A DNA stretch of 64,000 nucleotides from Globisporangium splendens (Eukaryota > Oomycota > Peronosporomycetes > Pythiales > Pythiaceae), in the NCBI GenBank assembly GCA_006386115.1, contig VFIW01000044.1, positions 124,001-188,000 of the forward strand, given 5' to 3'. Shown in pieces: positions 32,262 through 43,054 of the stretch. Within the stretch, counting starts at the first letter, position 1. Each line of letters starts with the position of its first letter. The notes under the pieces are model-generated. The model ran no database searches, was not told where the DNA came from, and saw only the letters and a list, made by a program, of their open reading frames with translations. The position numbers and the translations under genes are program-made.

Positions 32262-34446
32262 TGTTAAGATCCTGGGTGAGATTGTTGAAAGCAGCTCTTT
32301 GAGTTGGGAAGTGAACCTGCGTTGAGGTTCTGGTGTCCATGGCTAGGTTGGCGGCTGAGTCCGCCATCTTGTTGAAGGCACGGTAGTGATGGTACCATCC
32401 TCGGATGTCGATGCAATCCGCGAGTCGTCGACTTGTATGGTATAAACGTGCCAATCGGTGCTGTCGAGGGGACCGATGCATTCTCTGTTGGGAGATAATG
32501 AGCGCACTGTCTCCAATCACGTACAACGGTTCGAAGTGACTCCGTTGGGCTTCTCGGAGTCCATGTATGAGACCCCAGTACTCGGCAAAGTTGTTGGTCG
32601 TGTCCTTCCTGCTATACGCCATGCTCGCGGCCCAAATTAAACTGGCTGTGTGCGAGTCCTTATGGGCACGCACGATAATGGATCCAGTCCCTCCTGGTCC
32701 TGGATTGCCGCGTGATCCACCATCGAAAAACAACAGGTAAACGCCGCGAGTATCACTTGGAGTCAAGGGGATGGCGTCGGTTTGGCTGAGAATGCAGTCG
32801 ACATATGCCTTGAGAACTGCCGCAACCGTGTGACCGTCAGAGTCTCCAGCTTGCGCTTCAGCGAGTCGTGTGAGGTTTCGCATTCCTGCCTCTAATCTGG
32901 TTATCATGATCGCCATCTCAGCAGTCGATTCGATTGGATCCGAATCCATGCGTCGCAGATGCGCACACCAAATGGTCTGTATGAGCGACGCGCTCCTATA
33001 TCGCCACAGCATGTGTGCGACGGGATAGAGATGATCTTGGAGATGTTCATTGGAGCACTTGTGTCCGATAATGTGTCTCTTGATCGTGGTCCATGCATGC
33101 CTTGGAGTATCTGGTAGATCCAGACTGAAGATCCAGATTGCGGGGTCGTTACCAGGAGTGATTCCGATCTTCGCCCATAGCGCATAAAAGTAGTTCCACA
33201 CCAGTTTGGCTTTCGGACACTCCCAGAATAGATGCTGAACAGAAGATTGGACAACTTGGGAACATTCGGGATTCGAGCAGGATAGATCAGCTTTCTCATA
33301 GTTCCACATGGAGAGTCGGTTGGCTTTCAGCCGGAGAAGAGTCTGAGCCGTATAAACTGTAATCCCTGGGATGTTGTGTAATTCGCTCCATTGGATTAAT
33401 TGTAGTCCTGGCCACAGAGATCCTGCTGTATGGACAGCTTTGTTGATTGCTGCATCTCGAGTATCTTTGCCAATTTGTGTCCTCGTTGCTGCAACTTGTT
33501 GCCGATAGAAAGATCTGGTCGTATTGTATCGTCCGTTGCCACCCCATAGTTGCGCGATTCTTGTGAAACGTGGATGTGCATGGAATGACACCTTCTGTCC
33601 GTTCAAGTCTCTTGTTGCCATGATGTCACAGTCCATTGCGGAGTGAACTGTATGCGTAGCTTTGACTAGGGTCGTGTCGACGTGGGTCCGAGTTGCTTCA
33701 CTGGTGTGCAGATGCCATTCATGGTTGTAATGACGTTGCCCGTTGTACAGCCGAAGCACATTTGTTTGCTGTGGTCGATACAGAAGCTGTGGGAAGTTGG
33801 ATGCCAACGTAGCACATAACCGCTCGAGCGCTCGAATAGACGGCCGGGAGAATCCGGAGATTCCACATGTTGGGATGAAGTTAAGCACTCCTGGTCTTAT
33901 CCATTCCCATCGAGGTATGTCGCCCAGTTGTGCTGTTCCAACTGATAATGATGTGTGAGCAAGCTTGTAAGGGGAGCCGTTGGAATCAAGAAGCCACCCA
34001 TCTGCAGTCGAGGTCATGTATGGCAGCCATTCTGCACAGAATGTCCAGCGTAGCTTTCGTCCTTCAGCGATGATACCTGGAAGCCTGTCAGACATTTTAG
34101 AGCTGAGGTCGATCTGGAACACATCGCGGTCCCATTGAGTCTGCACAATTGTCGACTTGAAGTGCTCGTAACACCAACGTACATTATCACGTTCTCTGGG
34201 ATCATAGGGTCGAGAATGGAGCGACGCACATAATGCCGCGCCAGTTGTCCACATGTTATCACGAAGCTGGAGTGGCCGCCTTGGGATTGCATCGAGCGGC
34301 GTGATGTACGTCGAGGAAGCCCTTGTGTTGTGCAGCAAGATTTCCCCGATGACCTGATCGATGTGAGAGGTTGTGATTGCCCATTTGGAGACTGCTGTGG
34401 CACTCATCGTCATCAGCTCAGTTCTGATGTTGGGTACTGGCAAGCC
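32024..34446 (-). mobile_element. LINE copy 2, longest copy, lacking the RT domain
   Basis: Minus-strand element with its 3' end at 32024 (GTGAGGTATATTTAGG on the plus strand). It holds one open frame from about 34446 to 32116, roughly 775 residues without a start ATG. The frame includes a Cys/His cluster of zf-RVT type (CSNPEC, then QHLFWEC) and a C-terminal RNase H domain (FFDGGSRGNPGPGGTGSIIV, then NNFAEYWGLIHGL, then IGDSALII). This is the C-terminal part of a LINE ORF2; endonuclease and reverse transcriptase are missing, so it cannot move by itself. The open frame and closeness to copy 1 suggest a fairly young insertion. The left flank is shared with copy 3 because of the segmental duplication. 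Confidence 0.85.
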
Positions 34447-34449
34447 TCA

Positions 34450-34951
34450 CTTAGAAACACCTCACTGTCAGAAGTGTTAATGAGACTCAGGATTTCTTAA
34501 ACTGTATGCAGATCATAAGTTAAATAGAATTACCATCTCACCACCTTCTCTCTCACTAACTGCCAATGACTTGACGAAAGTGTGAACGGGAGTGTACATC
34601 GATTTTGCGTGATCGGATGATTACATCGGGGATCTCAGGATGCGCGCAATCAGTACATGCAAATGCTAGGCAGTGATTCCAAACAGAGATTTGCCACTCT
34701 TCGTGGAGTTGAATGTTCTCTGACGGCAAACCGTTTGTCTCTCGAGCACGCAATCGATCTCATTTGCCACAAGTGAGACGAACGTCAGTGGATAAAGTTC
34801 GCCTTGGTTGTGAGTGGTCGGAGGGTAAAGACAAACAACCGCCCTAGCTTTCAAGCACAACAGCCGCCACTTCCAGTTTTCCTATCCCAGGCACAAGACG
34901 CAGCAGCTTTCAACTGGGTACTAATACAGTACGTCCAATAACTCACCAAGA
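34450..34951. other. Upstream region of PPT gene B
   Basis: About 500 bp with no gene recognised. It differs from the region upstream of gene A, so the two copies probably have different promoters. Confidence 0.5.
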
Positions 34952-36058
34952 ATGACGCGCTCGGTTCCGCTCCTTGTCATTCTCCTAGTCGCCATCGCCA
35001 GCTGCGCGGTGTCTGGAGTCATCCAAACAAACCAACAACAATTGAACGGAAGCAAGCTCCCGATCTTCTACTTCCATGGTCTCGCTGGTGCTGCGACTCA
35101 AGCCGAAAACCTGCGCGCCAACCTGACTGCCGAAGGACGCGTCTTCCACGCTCTCACGTTCTGCGAGAACGAGTGCTCGCTCAAGCCTCTTCGAGAGCAA
35201 GTCCAGCTTGCAATCACACAGATCAGCGCGATCGTATCTCAAGACAACGTCACGTTTACCGATGGCTATATGTTCGTTGGTCTATCACAAGGCGCACTGC
35301 TGGCGCGAGCCGTGATTGAAGAGTGGGACAGTCACAACGTGAAAGCCTTCATCAGCCTTGCTGGTCCTCAGAACGGACTGTTCTACGGTCCTCAGCCTAC
35401 TGATTTCACGTGCCTGGATATCATGGCGACCATCTACGGGCCCCAAGTGATCGACGCCAGCTTGTTCAACTTCTCCACGTACACCCCAGCTGATTACTCG
35501 GGAAAGCTGCAGCGTGATCTCGATGAACTGACCCTGAAACCTGAGTTGCAAAACCAGTATGCTGTGTTTGACTTGCTCTACTCTCCAGTGAGAAAACTGT
35601 GGTTAGAAGGCAACCCGTTCCTCGCAACGACTACTAACATCAACACTTGCACTGGAGTAGACAAGGACTGTGCGCCAGCACAGCAGCGACGCCGCGCCAA
35701 CTTTCTCAAGCTTCGCGTCGCGCACTTCTTTGGATCCCCTCAAGATGACTTCATCGCCCCCTGGCAGTCCTCCATTCTCGGCCACTACAGCGACGTGAGC
35801 ACGACGGAACAGATTGAGACGAGCTTTTCTTCGTTCAAAGTCCTGACTATGCAGCAGACGACAGAATTCAAGCAAGACACGTACGGACTGAAGACGCTGG
35901 CGGCGCGCGGAGGCATCTTCCTACATGAAGCGCCGAACGTCGGTCACTCGTGCTGGATCCGTGACTACACGACGTTCGACGGCAAGCTCGACTGCAAGTT
36001 CCAGCCAGTGTATGACCAGTACGTCTACCCTGTCCTCCGCGACCCATTCTGCAGCTAA
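34952..36058 (+). CDS. Palmitoyl-protein thioesterase (PPT1-like), gene B
   Basis: 368 residues with signal peptide MTRSVPLLVILLVAIASCAV. From YFHGLAG to the C terminus the protein is identical to gene A, with nucleophile Ser112 in GLSQG, Asp265/266 and His332. Only the signal peptide and the first ~35 mature residues differ. The enzyme would have the same activity as gene A with a different secretion signal and promoter. The identity extends into 3' non-coding DNA, pointing to very recent duplication, gene conversion or an assembly duplicate. Confidence 0.88.
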   Translation: MTRSVPLLVILLVAIASCAVSGVIQTNQQQLNGSKLPIFYFHGLAGAATQAENLRANLTAEGRVFHALTFCENECSLKPLREQVQLAITQISAIVSQDNVTFTDGYMFVGLSQGALLARAVIEEWDSHNVKAFISLAGPQNGLFYGPQPTDFTCLDIMATIYGPQVIDASLFNFSTYTPADYSGKLQRDLDELTLKPELQNQYAVFDLLYSPVRKLWLEGNPFLATTTNINTCTGVDKDCAPAQQRRRANFLKLRVAHFFGSPQDDFIAPWQSSILGHYSDVSTTEQIETSFSSFKVLTMQQTTEFKQDTYGLKTLAARGGIFLHEAPNVGHSCWIRDYTTFDGKLDCKFQPVYDQYVYPVLRDPFCS

Positions 36059-37067
36059 GCATGATGTGAGATCCAAGTGTTTCGTTGGAGCTCCTGACAT
36101 ATCTTTGCTTGCAGAAATCAGAGAAAATTCATGTCCGACTGAACTACCGCGATGTAATGTCGCAGCTTAATAAACACTACCTAATTGCTTGGACTTTGCT
36201 GTGCGGTGAATGTAATCCTGTTGACTCAGCAAACCTATACGGCTCAGTTCGCATAGTTGAAGTTCTTGCAGTTCGTCTTCCATTGAGTGCCACGACAGTA
36301 CCCTGTTCAAAGCGATTGGATCTCCTGAGATTGGGATGATTGTGGCAAAGGTGGTATCACTGAGTTCAGTGGTATGAAATCAAAACAAAACGCAAACGTG
36401 AAGAAAAAGAGGCATCTCATCGCAATTTGCTTGCAGCAAGAATAAAACGAAGTCACTTGGCATGCGCCTGTGCATGGTGTTCCAATGCTCGAAAAAACTA
36501 CATTAGAAACGATTAAAAATTGTCAGTATGACATCGGCATTTCAGTTATGGGAGCATTCAGGATGTGAACTCCTCGAACTTGCTTTTATTGATAAAAGGA
36601 GTACATGGAACTGCTACAGCCAGATGCAATACGCTCTCATTTCCGATCAGCACCACAGTGGCACTGATTGGAGGATGGACTGTAAGTTCTTCAGCAATTG
36701 AAGACCAATCGCTCGCTTGGTAATCAGCACACTACAGCGTTCAGGAGTTGAACATCTGGGCTGTATCCTTCTGATTGTAAGTGCGTGCGTTGATGATGCC
36801 CATTTGTTCGACATGTTTGTGTTTATGAGGTGAGGTATATTTAGGTTCATCTTCGTGACCTACAATATCCATTCTCCTACCTAATCTTCATTGCGAATTT
36901 CATCTAGGAGTGTAAATGTGTCTATAGCGCGGATTGCACTAGATCACTTCTAACTGCTATATAATCTTTGACCAGGATGGCATGTTCTCTTGGTCCTATG
37001 TGAGGCTGCCTTGTGTTGTCCAATGACCTTGGATCTTCCGAACTTCGCATAAGCCAATGCATGACGT
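35061..37067 (+). repeat. ~2.0 kb segmental duplication, right copy
   Basis: Partner of 30255-32261. It ends inside LINE copy 3, where copies 2 and 3 begin to differ (a 3-bp indel next to 37067, then scattered substitutions). Confidence 0.85.
36059..36829. other. 3' flank of PPT gene B (duplicated region)
   Basis: Duplicate of 31253-32023. No gene recognised. Confidence 0.5.
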
Positions 37068-37338
37068 CGTTGTCAAGATCCTGGGTGAGATTGTTGAAAG
37101 AAGCTCTTTGAGTTGGGAAGTGGACCTGCGTTGAGGTTCTGGTGTCCATGGCTAGGTTGGCGGCTGAGTCCGCCATCTTGTTGAAGGCACGGTAGTGATG
37201 GTACCATCCTCGGATGTCGATGCAATCCGCGAGTCATCGACTTGTCTGGTATAAACGTGCCAATCGGTGCTGTCGAGGGGACCGATGCATTCGCTGCTGG
37301 GAGATAACCAGTGCACTGTCTCCAATCACGTACAACGG
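36830..37338 (-). mobile_element. LINE copy 3, severely 5'-truncated
   Basis: About 0.5 kb of the same LINE 3' end on the minus strand, covering the C-terminal part of the RNase H region and the 3' untranslated tail. Similarity to copy 2 stops at 37338, four bases before the ATG of the PPT fragment at 37343. Its left part belongs to the 2.0-kb duplication; its right part is a slightly different LINE copy, so it appears chimeric. Confidence 0.85.
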
Positions 37339-37342
37339 CAGG

Positions 37343-37477
37343 ATGGCCAAATTCGCTCCCATTGCCCTTGCCACTGTCAGCACCCTGTTCGGCGTATGCA
37401 TTGGAATCGTGCAAGCTCCAATCGGTCGTCAGCCTCTACCGATTTTCTTTTTCCATGGTGTCATTGCGAATGGCTAA
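37343..37477 (+). pseudogene. PPT1-like 5' gene fragment next to LINE copy 3
   Basis: A 44-codon frame starting at the ATG at 37343 encodes a signal peptide (KFAPIALATVSTLFGVCIGI) and the PPT start motif LPIFFFHGV, then stops. No downstream PPT sequence is recognisable. The fragment directly abuts the truncated end of LINE copy 3. Confidence 0.7.
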
Positions 37478-37779
37478 TGTTTAGTACTGTGTCTGTTGTC
37501 CTGCTGCTAATTACCTGTTGCCACTTGTCAGCTGCTGAACATCTGTTAATTACACCAATTGTATGTTGTATTGCAACACACAATTAGCAGTAAATACCAA
37601 GAGAATGTGAAATCTGTCATTTTTAGGCAATGATCCTTTTACATGCTCCACAGTGTCGTTCGAAATATGCTGGAGTGTAAAGTAGCCACACAAATTCGAC
37701 GTATGATAACCCAACTCATTAAACAATGCTAAATTCGTCCTCTGACGTCCTCAATAGAGTTGCCATGACAGACTAGACT

Positions 37780-38500
37780 ACTTACTCGCCCCCATCGGCT
37801 GAAGACACGCAGTATTCGCACCAGCGACGACTACAAGGAATCCGAACTCCTTGAAGGTGGTCTTCACTCTGAAGCTGAAATTCCGGCTACCCGTCGTGGC
37901 ATTCATCCAATGCTGCTGGATGAAGTGATGGCACTTCTGAGGATGGGATGGGGAGCGAAGCGGCTCAAGAATTTGCTTCAGCACAAGTGCAAGTCCCAGC
38001 CACGAGTGCTTGCGTTGGTTCCAACCACCAGGCAGCTTGAAAACAAGAAATCATATCGAGTGCAAAGAGCGCCTGGCAGTTGGACCTCAAAAACTATGTG
38101 ACCTTCAACGCGTGGGCCAGTGAGTGTACATGTGGTACGCGAGAAGAAGTCATGTCCATCGGCGACTCTACAGATCCGCGGATGGACGACATGATCATTC
38201 TCGATGCCTTTGTGATCAAGAATCAGTCTGAAGGTGAAGGAACGTCATTTGATGCCGCGCCGCGTTTTCAGAAACGTCCCGGTGTCGGTGGAGTCCCAAG
38301 GCAGAGAGGTCGTCTGTGCCACAGATGGTACTTACAAGTTGCCCTTCGGCGAGTGGACATTAGTTGACTGTGGATCTCAAGCCATGGCTAAAAGCACGCT
38401 TGAAGTCTCATTGGAAACATGCGTAGCATTACTGCGCTCGAGAAGGCAAACAGCAGAGAAGCAGCAGTTCAAGAAACCAGGCGAGCCCAAATGAAGCCAC
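37780..38500 (+). mobile_element. Transposase-like remnant (possibly Mutator-like)
   Basis: Frame-shifted reading on the plus strand gives GIHPMLLDEVMALLRMGWG, RQLENKKSYRV, then in other frames LDAFVIKNQSEGEGTSF, RRVFRNVPVSVESQG and ATDGTYKLPFGEWTLVD. The pattern recalls proteins near MULE-type transposases in oomycete genomes. No terminal repeats are visible and no frame is intact. I am sure of the decayed coding character, less so of the family. Confidence 0.4.
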
Positions 38501-39262
38501 ATGTTCAAGTTGCGTGGAGATGGGCTGCCACAACGAGTCCTGTTGAATGACTTCGTGAAGGTGTACCGCGCAGCTCAAGACCCCCGTGACAAAGCCAACC
38601 GGTTATGCCGCACCAAGACCCCTCGCAATGAAACCCACAAGTGACGATGCGCCCACACGAAGAAAATAAATGACATAAAAACTAGAAATCACGAAAACCC
38701 CGGACGCAAGTGTGAGAACGCTTGTGTTACGACAGGATATGACTTCGTGAAGGTGCCCTCGACACTGTCAATGGTGCATCGACGTTGGGTGTTAACTAGT
38801 CGCAAGTATCCGGATAGCGTGACTGTACGACTTCAAAGTGACAAAAGGATAAGCATGCGATTTGCATGCAAACTGTCGAAAAGAAAGTGTCGAAAATAAC
38901 GAAAAGCTCTATTGTGTTCTCACGGATCAGCAGGGGCAACAAAGATGAATCCTCCTTCAAGCTGTGGCATGCACCACTGCGCCAACGCCACTGTGCTGGG
39001 TGAGGCAGCAGTCTCAGTGTGCTGCCTTCCGATGGCCCAAGATAAACCAGCGCTAGCAATGTAGTTCCCCAGATGATGGCCGTGCTTCGTATGCAGCAGA
39101 GGAAGAAGCAAACGCTGCTGACTGCCTCCCAAGTTGAGCTGCTGCTGATGCGTTTGTTGAGCTCGTGATGCCAACTTGACCTCATTTCTGAACTAGCAGC
39201 ACTCAAGACACCAAGCGCCTTCAACAGCAGTCAAGTCTCTGTCCAGGTCATCCACCAGAACG
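38501..39262. other. Intergenic, nothing recognised
   Basis: Spacer before PPT gene C, including its promoter. No domain found. Confidence 0.45.
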
Positions 39263-40390
39263 ATGGCTGAGCGCTCTCCCTTCTCTCGCATCGGCCTCTT
39301 GGTCGCTGCACTGCTGAGTGTGATCGTGGTCATCGCCTCGGGCAGCGGCGACTCCAGTCTCAGCAGCACGGCGCTGTGGTCCAAGAGCAATGCCAAGTCG
39401 CTGCCAATCTTCTTTTTCCACGGCATCACGGAGAACGCGAGTGTAGCCGCGAACTATGCGGCCAACTTAACTGCCGAGGATCACGTGTTCACGGCGCTGA
39501 GCTTCTGCTCGGACCTGTGCACTCTCGGTCCTCTAGCGAACCAAGCCCAGCTCGCGATCGCGCAGATCCGACGGGTCGTCGTCAACGATTCGCGCTACGA
39601 CAACGGGTACATCTTCATCGGGTACTCCCAGGGCGGGCTCATCGCTCGTGCTGTAATTGAGAAAATGGACGACCACAAGGTCCACTCGTTTGTCAGTCTC
39701 GCGGGAGCGCAGAGCGGAGTGTTTAGCGGCTCGCTGCTCGTGTTCGTCAGCTACTCTGGCGCGTTGCTGCTTCCAAAGACTCTCTTTGACTTTACCAAGT
39801 ACACTGCGAAGGACTACGCGGGCAAATTGCAGCGAGACTTCGACGAGCTCACGTTCACGACCCCTGCGCTACAGCAGCAGTTGTCGTTGGTCAACATGGG
39901 ACACTCGCCGGATTTCCAGGACTGGGTCAAGACCAACACGTTCCTGTCGCTGCACAACAGCATCAACGAGTGCAAACTCCTCGATATCAAGTGCACACTG
40001 GAAAAGGCTCGTCGTCGTCGCAATTTCCTCAAGCTGCAGGCGTTCCACCTGTTTACGTCCGAGGGTGACGACGTCGTCTCGCCCTGGCAAACGTCGCTCC
40101 TAGCGCAGTACAACAACGTCAACTCGCTCAACGAGATCGGGACCAAGTTTGCGTCGCTACAGATCGCCAACACGAAGCAGACACTCGAGTACACGCTGGA
40201 CACATACGGACTGCGCACGCTCGACGTCCTCGGTCATTTGCACCTGCGCACGATCCCGAAGATCTGTCACCTGTGCTGGGTCAACGACAGCATCCCGGTC
40301 GCCGGCGGCGAGCTCTGCAAATTCCGCCCTCTGTACGACCAGTGCGTTTACCCAGTGCTCAAGGATTCGCCTTGCGGTAAGAGCTTCTGA
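39263..40390 (+). CDS. Palmitoyl-protein thioesterase (PPT1-like), gene C
   Basis: 375 residues, single exon. The signal peptide includes GLLVAALLSVIVVIASGSG. PPT motifs are LPIFFFHGI, nucleophile Ser122 in GYSQGG, a catalytic Asp in EGDDVVSPW and His in KICHLCW. Compared with gene D, the stretch after AGAQSGVF is about nine residues shorter and reads GSLLVFVSYSGALLLP in place of a GPQ-containing loop. That loop lies near the active site in PPT1 folds, so substrate range may differ (inference). The gene is divergent from A and B and has no frame lesion. Confidence 0.87.
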   Translation: MAERSPFSRIGLLVAALLSVIVVIASGSGDSSLSSTALWSKSNAKSLPIFFFHGITENASVAANYAANLTAEDHVFTALSFCSDLCTLGPLANQAQLAIAQIRRVVVNDSRYDNGYIFIGYSQGGLIARAVIEKMDDHKVHSFVSLAGAQSGVFSGSLLVFVSYSGALLLPKTLFDFTKYTAKDYAGKLQRDFDELTFTTPALQQQLSLVNMGHSPDFQDWVKTNTFLSLHNSINECKLLDIKCTLEKARRRRNFLKLQAFHLFTSEGDDVVSPWQTSLLAQYNNVNSLNEIGTKFASLQIANTKQTLEYTLDTYGLRTLDVLGHLHLRTIPKICHLCWVNDSIPVAGGELCKFRPLYDQCVYPVLKDSPCGKSF

Positions 40391-40624
40391 AGAGTGTCGT
40401 CGTCATGTGGACACCTCAGCAGGCATCAGCAAGTAAGTAGGTCTCCGCTAAACCGAATATACTTTGATACCACTCACCTCTCTGAAGTATCAGACTCCAT
40501 TGTCACCGACTGTTTCATGTGAATCAACAGCGCCAAAGTAGAACAATAAATACTTGTTATTAGTATATCCCTCTATAGTTTGTAGATCTCTGCGTGTGTA
40601 TATGTTCTTGGGAGTCTGTGTTTC

Positions 40625-43054
40625 TTACCGCTGCTTGCCGTGGTCTTCGTTCTGCCAGTGCGCCTTGAGCAGCGCCAGGCGAAGTTGGAGTTGGATCGGG
40701 TCGGACGCCGCAAACTCCAACGGGCTGCGGCCATCCACGTCCAACGCATCCGGGTTCGCGCCTGCAGCCAAGAGCAGACGGATCATCTCGCCGCTTCCGT
40801 TTGAAGCTGCGCTGTGCAGGCAGGTCGAGTCGTTTGCGTCTCGGGTGTTCGCATCCGCCCCCTTGGAGAGCAAGAACTCGGCTACTTGAGGGAATCCTCT
40901 TGTCACGGCGGCACGCAGTGGGGTCGCCTTGCTCAGACTGGACGTCACCTCCATTGCGGCTCCAGCTTCGACGAGGAGCTTCACGACGTCCAGGTGGCCA
41001 TGGTACGCTGCGATGTACAATGGACGGACATCGGTTTGCGACACGGCTTCGATGTTGGCGCCATGCACGAGAAGTTCCTTGACGACTCCAGCGTGGCCTC
41101 GTTCTGCTGCGATGTGGAGAGCCGTGATGGTGCCCGTGTTCTCGGCGTTCACGTTGGCGTCAAAGGACAGAAGGCACCGCACGACATCCTCGTGGCCCGA
41201 TTGTGCCGCTAAATGCAGCGGAGACGTCTGTTTTGCGGTGCAAACCGCATCCACCTGTGCACCGTTTAGCAGCAAACTGTTGACCACGTTCAAGTGTCCG
41301 TGGCGCGCAGCGTAGTGCAATGCCGTGTACCCATTCGAATTGGTCGCTTCAATATGTGCACCCGACCACAGCAAATGGAGCACAACGGAGAGATGGCCAT
41401 TCCGCGCAGCGAGGATCAGTGGTGTCGTCTGGCGTTTACCGAACGTGGCGTTGATGTTCGCACCCTTGGCGAGCGCATGCTCGACAATCTGGAGGTGGCC
41501 ACATTCGGCGGCAGTGCTCAGGAGTCGAGACTCGGCGTCACGCAAAGTCGCGCCGCAGTTAGCTAGCAAGTATCGGACAACATCGACATGGCCTCGTGCT
41601 GCTGCGAGAAGCAGCGGATGCTTTGCGGAGTCCCGTTCGCTGCGCGGCGTCGGCATCGTGCCCTCGCGCAATAAATACTCGACCATGTCCAAGTGGCCAT
41701 TCTTCGCGGCCAACGACAACGCCACTTGGTTCGATGACAACTCCTTTTCGTTGATCGACGCGGACACCTCCGGACTGCCTTCGATCTCAGGGAACGCGAT
41801 CGTGACGCTTCCACGGCGACGACTATCTTTTCTCGTTCCACGCGCTCCAGGATTGAAATCTTTCGTCACAGCCTCCACGTGCGCACCATGGGCAATCAAG
41901 AGCTCGGCGACCTGCACGTGACCGTTTTCCGCCGCATTGTGCAGTGGCGTCGTCCCGCAGTCCATCGCAGCGTTCACGTCGGCGCCATGCGTGAGCAGGT
42001 ATTTTACGACCTCAACATGCCCTTCGAGCGCGGCTTCGTGCAATGGCGTGATGCCCTTGTCCGTTCGAGTCATCAGATCCATTCCCTGGTTGTGGAGATA
42101 CTTGACGATTTCGAGGTGTCCAGAGCCTGCGGCAAGATGCAAGCTTGTCGCGCCTCCAGGGATACTCGCTGCCAGGTTCGCGCCGCGCTCAATGAGAACT
42201 TCGACAGTCTCCAATTGGCCATGCATTGCGGCGATCAGCAACGGTGTCGCGCCATTTGAGTCCACGACGTCCTCCGAGTTTGCATCCTCATTATCGTCAT
42301 CTTCGTGTGCGATCACTTCAGTAACGGGTGTGAATTCCGGATCCAGCAATCGGTATTCGTCGCTTTTGCCTCCGGGACTGGAGCTTTTCTCGGGACTCGA
42401 AAGCGACGCGACGGATTTCTTCCACTCTTGCTCTTTCGTCTCCTCAACTGACAATTCGCCAAAGCTCTTGTCGACTATCTTCACGGACGCATTCGGGGTG
42501 TTCGGGTCACTTTTCGCTGCTGGAACGGGTTGCAAAGCTGCTTGCCGTAAATACTCGACGACGGGAGTGTGATCGTTCATCTGCGCAATGTACGCGGCAT
42601 CATTGCCATCAACGTCCATAGCCTTGAGGTTCGCGCCATGTGCGACCAAATACGAGACAATGTACAGTGCACCTTTCCATGCCGCAAACATCAGCGCCGT
42701 GAACCCTTCGGGCGTCGTCGCTTCAATTTTCGCTCCGGACGTCACGAGTTCGTGAACGGCGTCTTCGTGGCCACCGACACACGCGAGATGCAGCGCTGTG
42801 AAGCCATCAACGTCGACGTGATCAATGTCCACGTGGTTGCCTGCTTTCTTCAGGATCTTTGCGATTCTCTTCGCGTCGCCGGTTTGCGCAGCGCGGTGCA
42901 GCAGCTTCGAGAGATCGGCGAGCGTGTACTGTCGTCTGCCAGTGGCGCTGCGGTCACGGCGCGTGGAGCGCGTCGTCGCTGTGCCTGTAGTGTACTCTTC
43001 TTCATCTTCCGTGACGGGGCTCCCTCCACTCTGCGAACTGTTGTTGCTCAGCAT
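40625..43054 (-). CDS. Large ankyrin-repeat protein
   Basis: 809 residues from the ATG at 43054; an in-frame ATG at 43126 would add 24 residues that look like untranslated His/Thr-rich sequence. After an acidic, Ser-rich N terminus, ankyrin repeats run through most of the protein with the motif G.T.LH.AA..GH...V..LL..GA, for example GATSLHLAAGSGHLEIVKYL and GTTPLHNAAENGHVQVAELL. An acidic linker near residues 150-260 separates the first three or four repeats from the main array of about fourteen. Ankyrin arrays are protein-binding scaffolds; no enzymatic domain or membrane segment is visible. Single exon; partner proteins unknown. Confidence 0.92.
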   Translation of the reverse strand: MLSNNSSQSGGSPVTEDEEEYTTGTATTRSTRRDRSATGRRQYTLADLSKLLHRAAQTGDAKRIAKILKKAGNHVDIDHVDVDGFTALHLACVGGHEDAVHELVTSGAKIEATTPEGFTALMFAAWKGALYIVSYLVAHGANLKAMDVDGNDAAYIAQMNDHTPVVEYLRQAALQPVPAAKSDPNTPNASVKIVDKSFGELSVEETKEQEWKKSVASLSSPEKSSSPGGKSDEYRLLDPEFTPVTEVIAHEDDDNEDANSEDVVDSNGATPLLIAAMHGQLETVEVLIERGANLAASIPGGATSLHLAAGSGHLEIVKYLHNQGMDLMTRTDKGITPLHEAALEGHVEVVKYLLTHGADVNAAMDCGTTPLHNAAENGHVQVAELLIAHGAHVEAVTKDFNPGARGTRKDSRRRGSVTIAFPEIEGSPEVSASINEKELSSNQVALSLAAKNGHLDMVEYLLREGTMPTPRSERDSAKHPLLLAAARGHVDVVRYLLANCGATLRDAESRLLSTAAECGHLQIVEHALAKGANINATFGKRQTTPLILAARNGHLSVVLHLLWSGAHIEATNSNGYTALHYAARHGHLNVVNSLLLNGAQVDAVCTAKQTSPLHLAAQSGHEDVVRCLLSFDANVNAENTGTITALHIAAERGHAGVVKELLVHGANIEAVSQTDVRPLYIAAYHGHLDVVKLLVEAGAAMEVTSSLSKATPLRAAVTRGFPQVAEFLLSKGADANTRDANDSTCLHSAASNGSGEMIRLLLAAGANPDALDVDGRSPLEFAASDPIQLQLRLALLKAHWQNEDHGKQR

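Noticed and set aside
34441..34446. Start codon for the LINE ORF at its 5' edge
   Set aside because: The codon is TTG and follows a stop. The frame is a truncated ORF2, not a complete protein.
38796..39224. Minus-strand ORF of 142 codons upstream of PPT gene C
   Set aside because: Overlaps the probable promoter of gene C; its composition gives no recognisable protein family.
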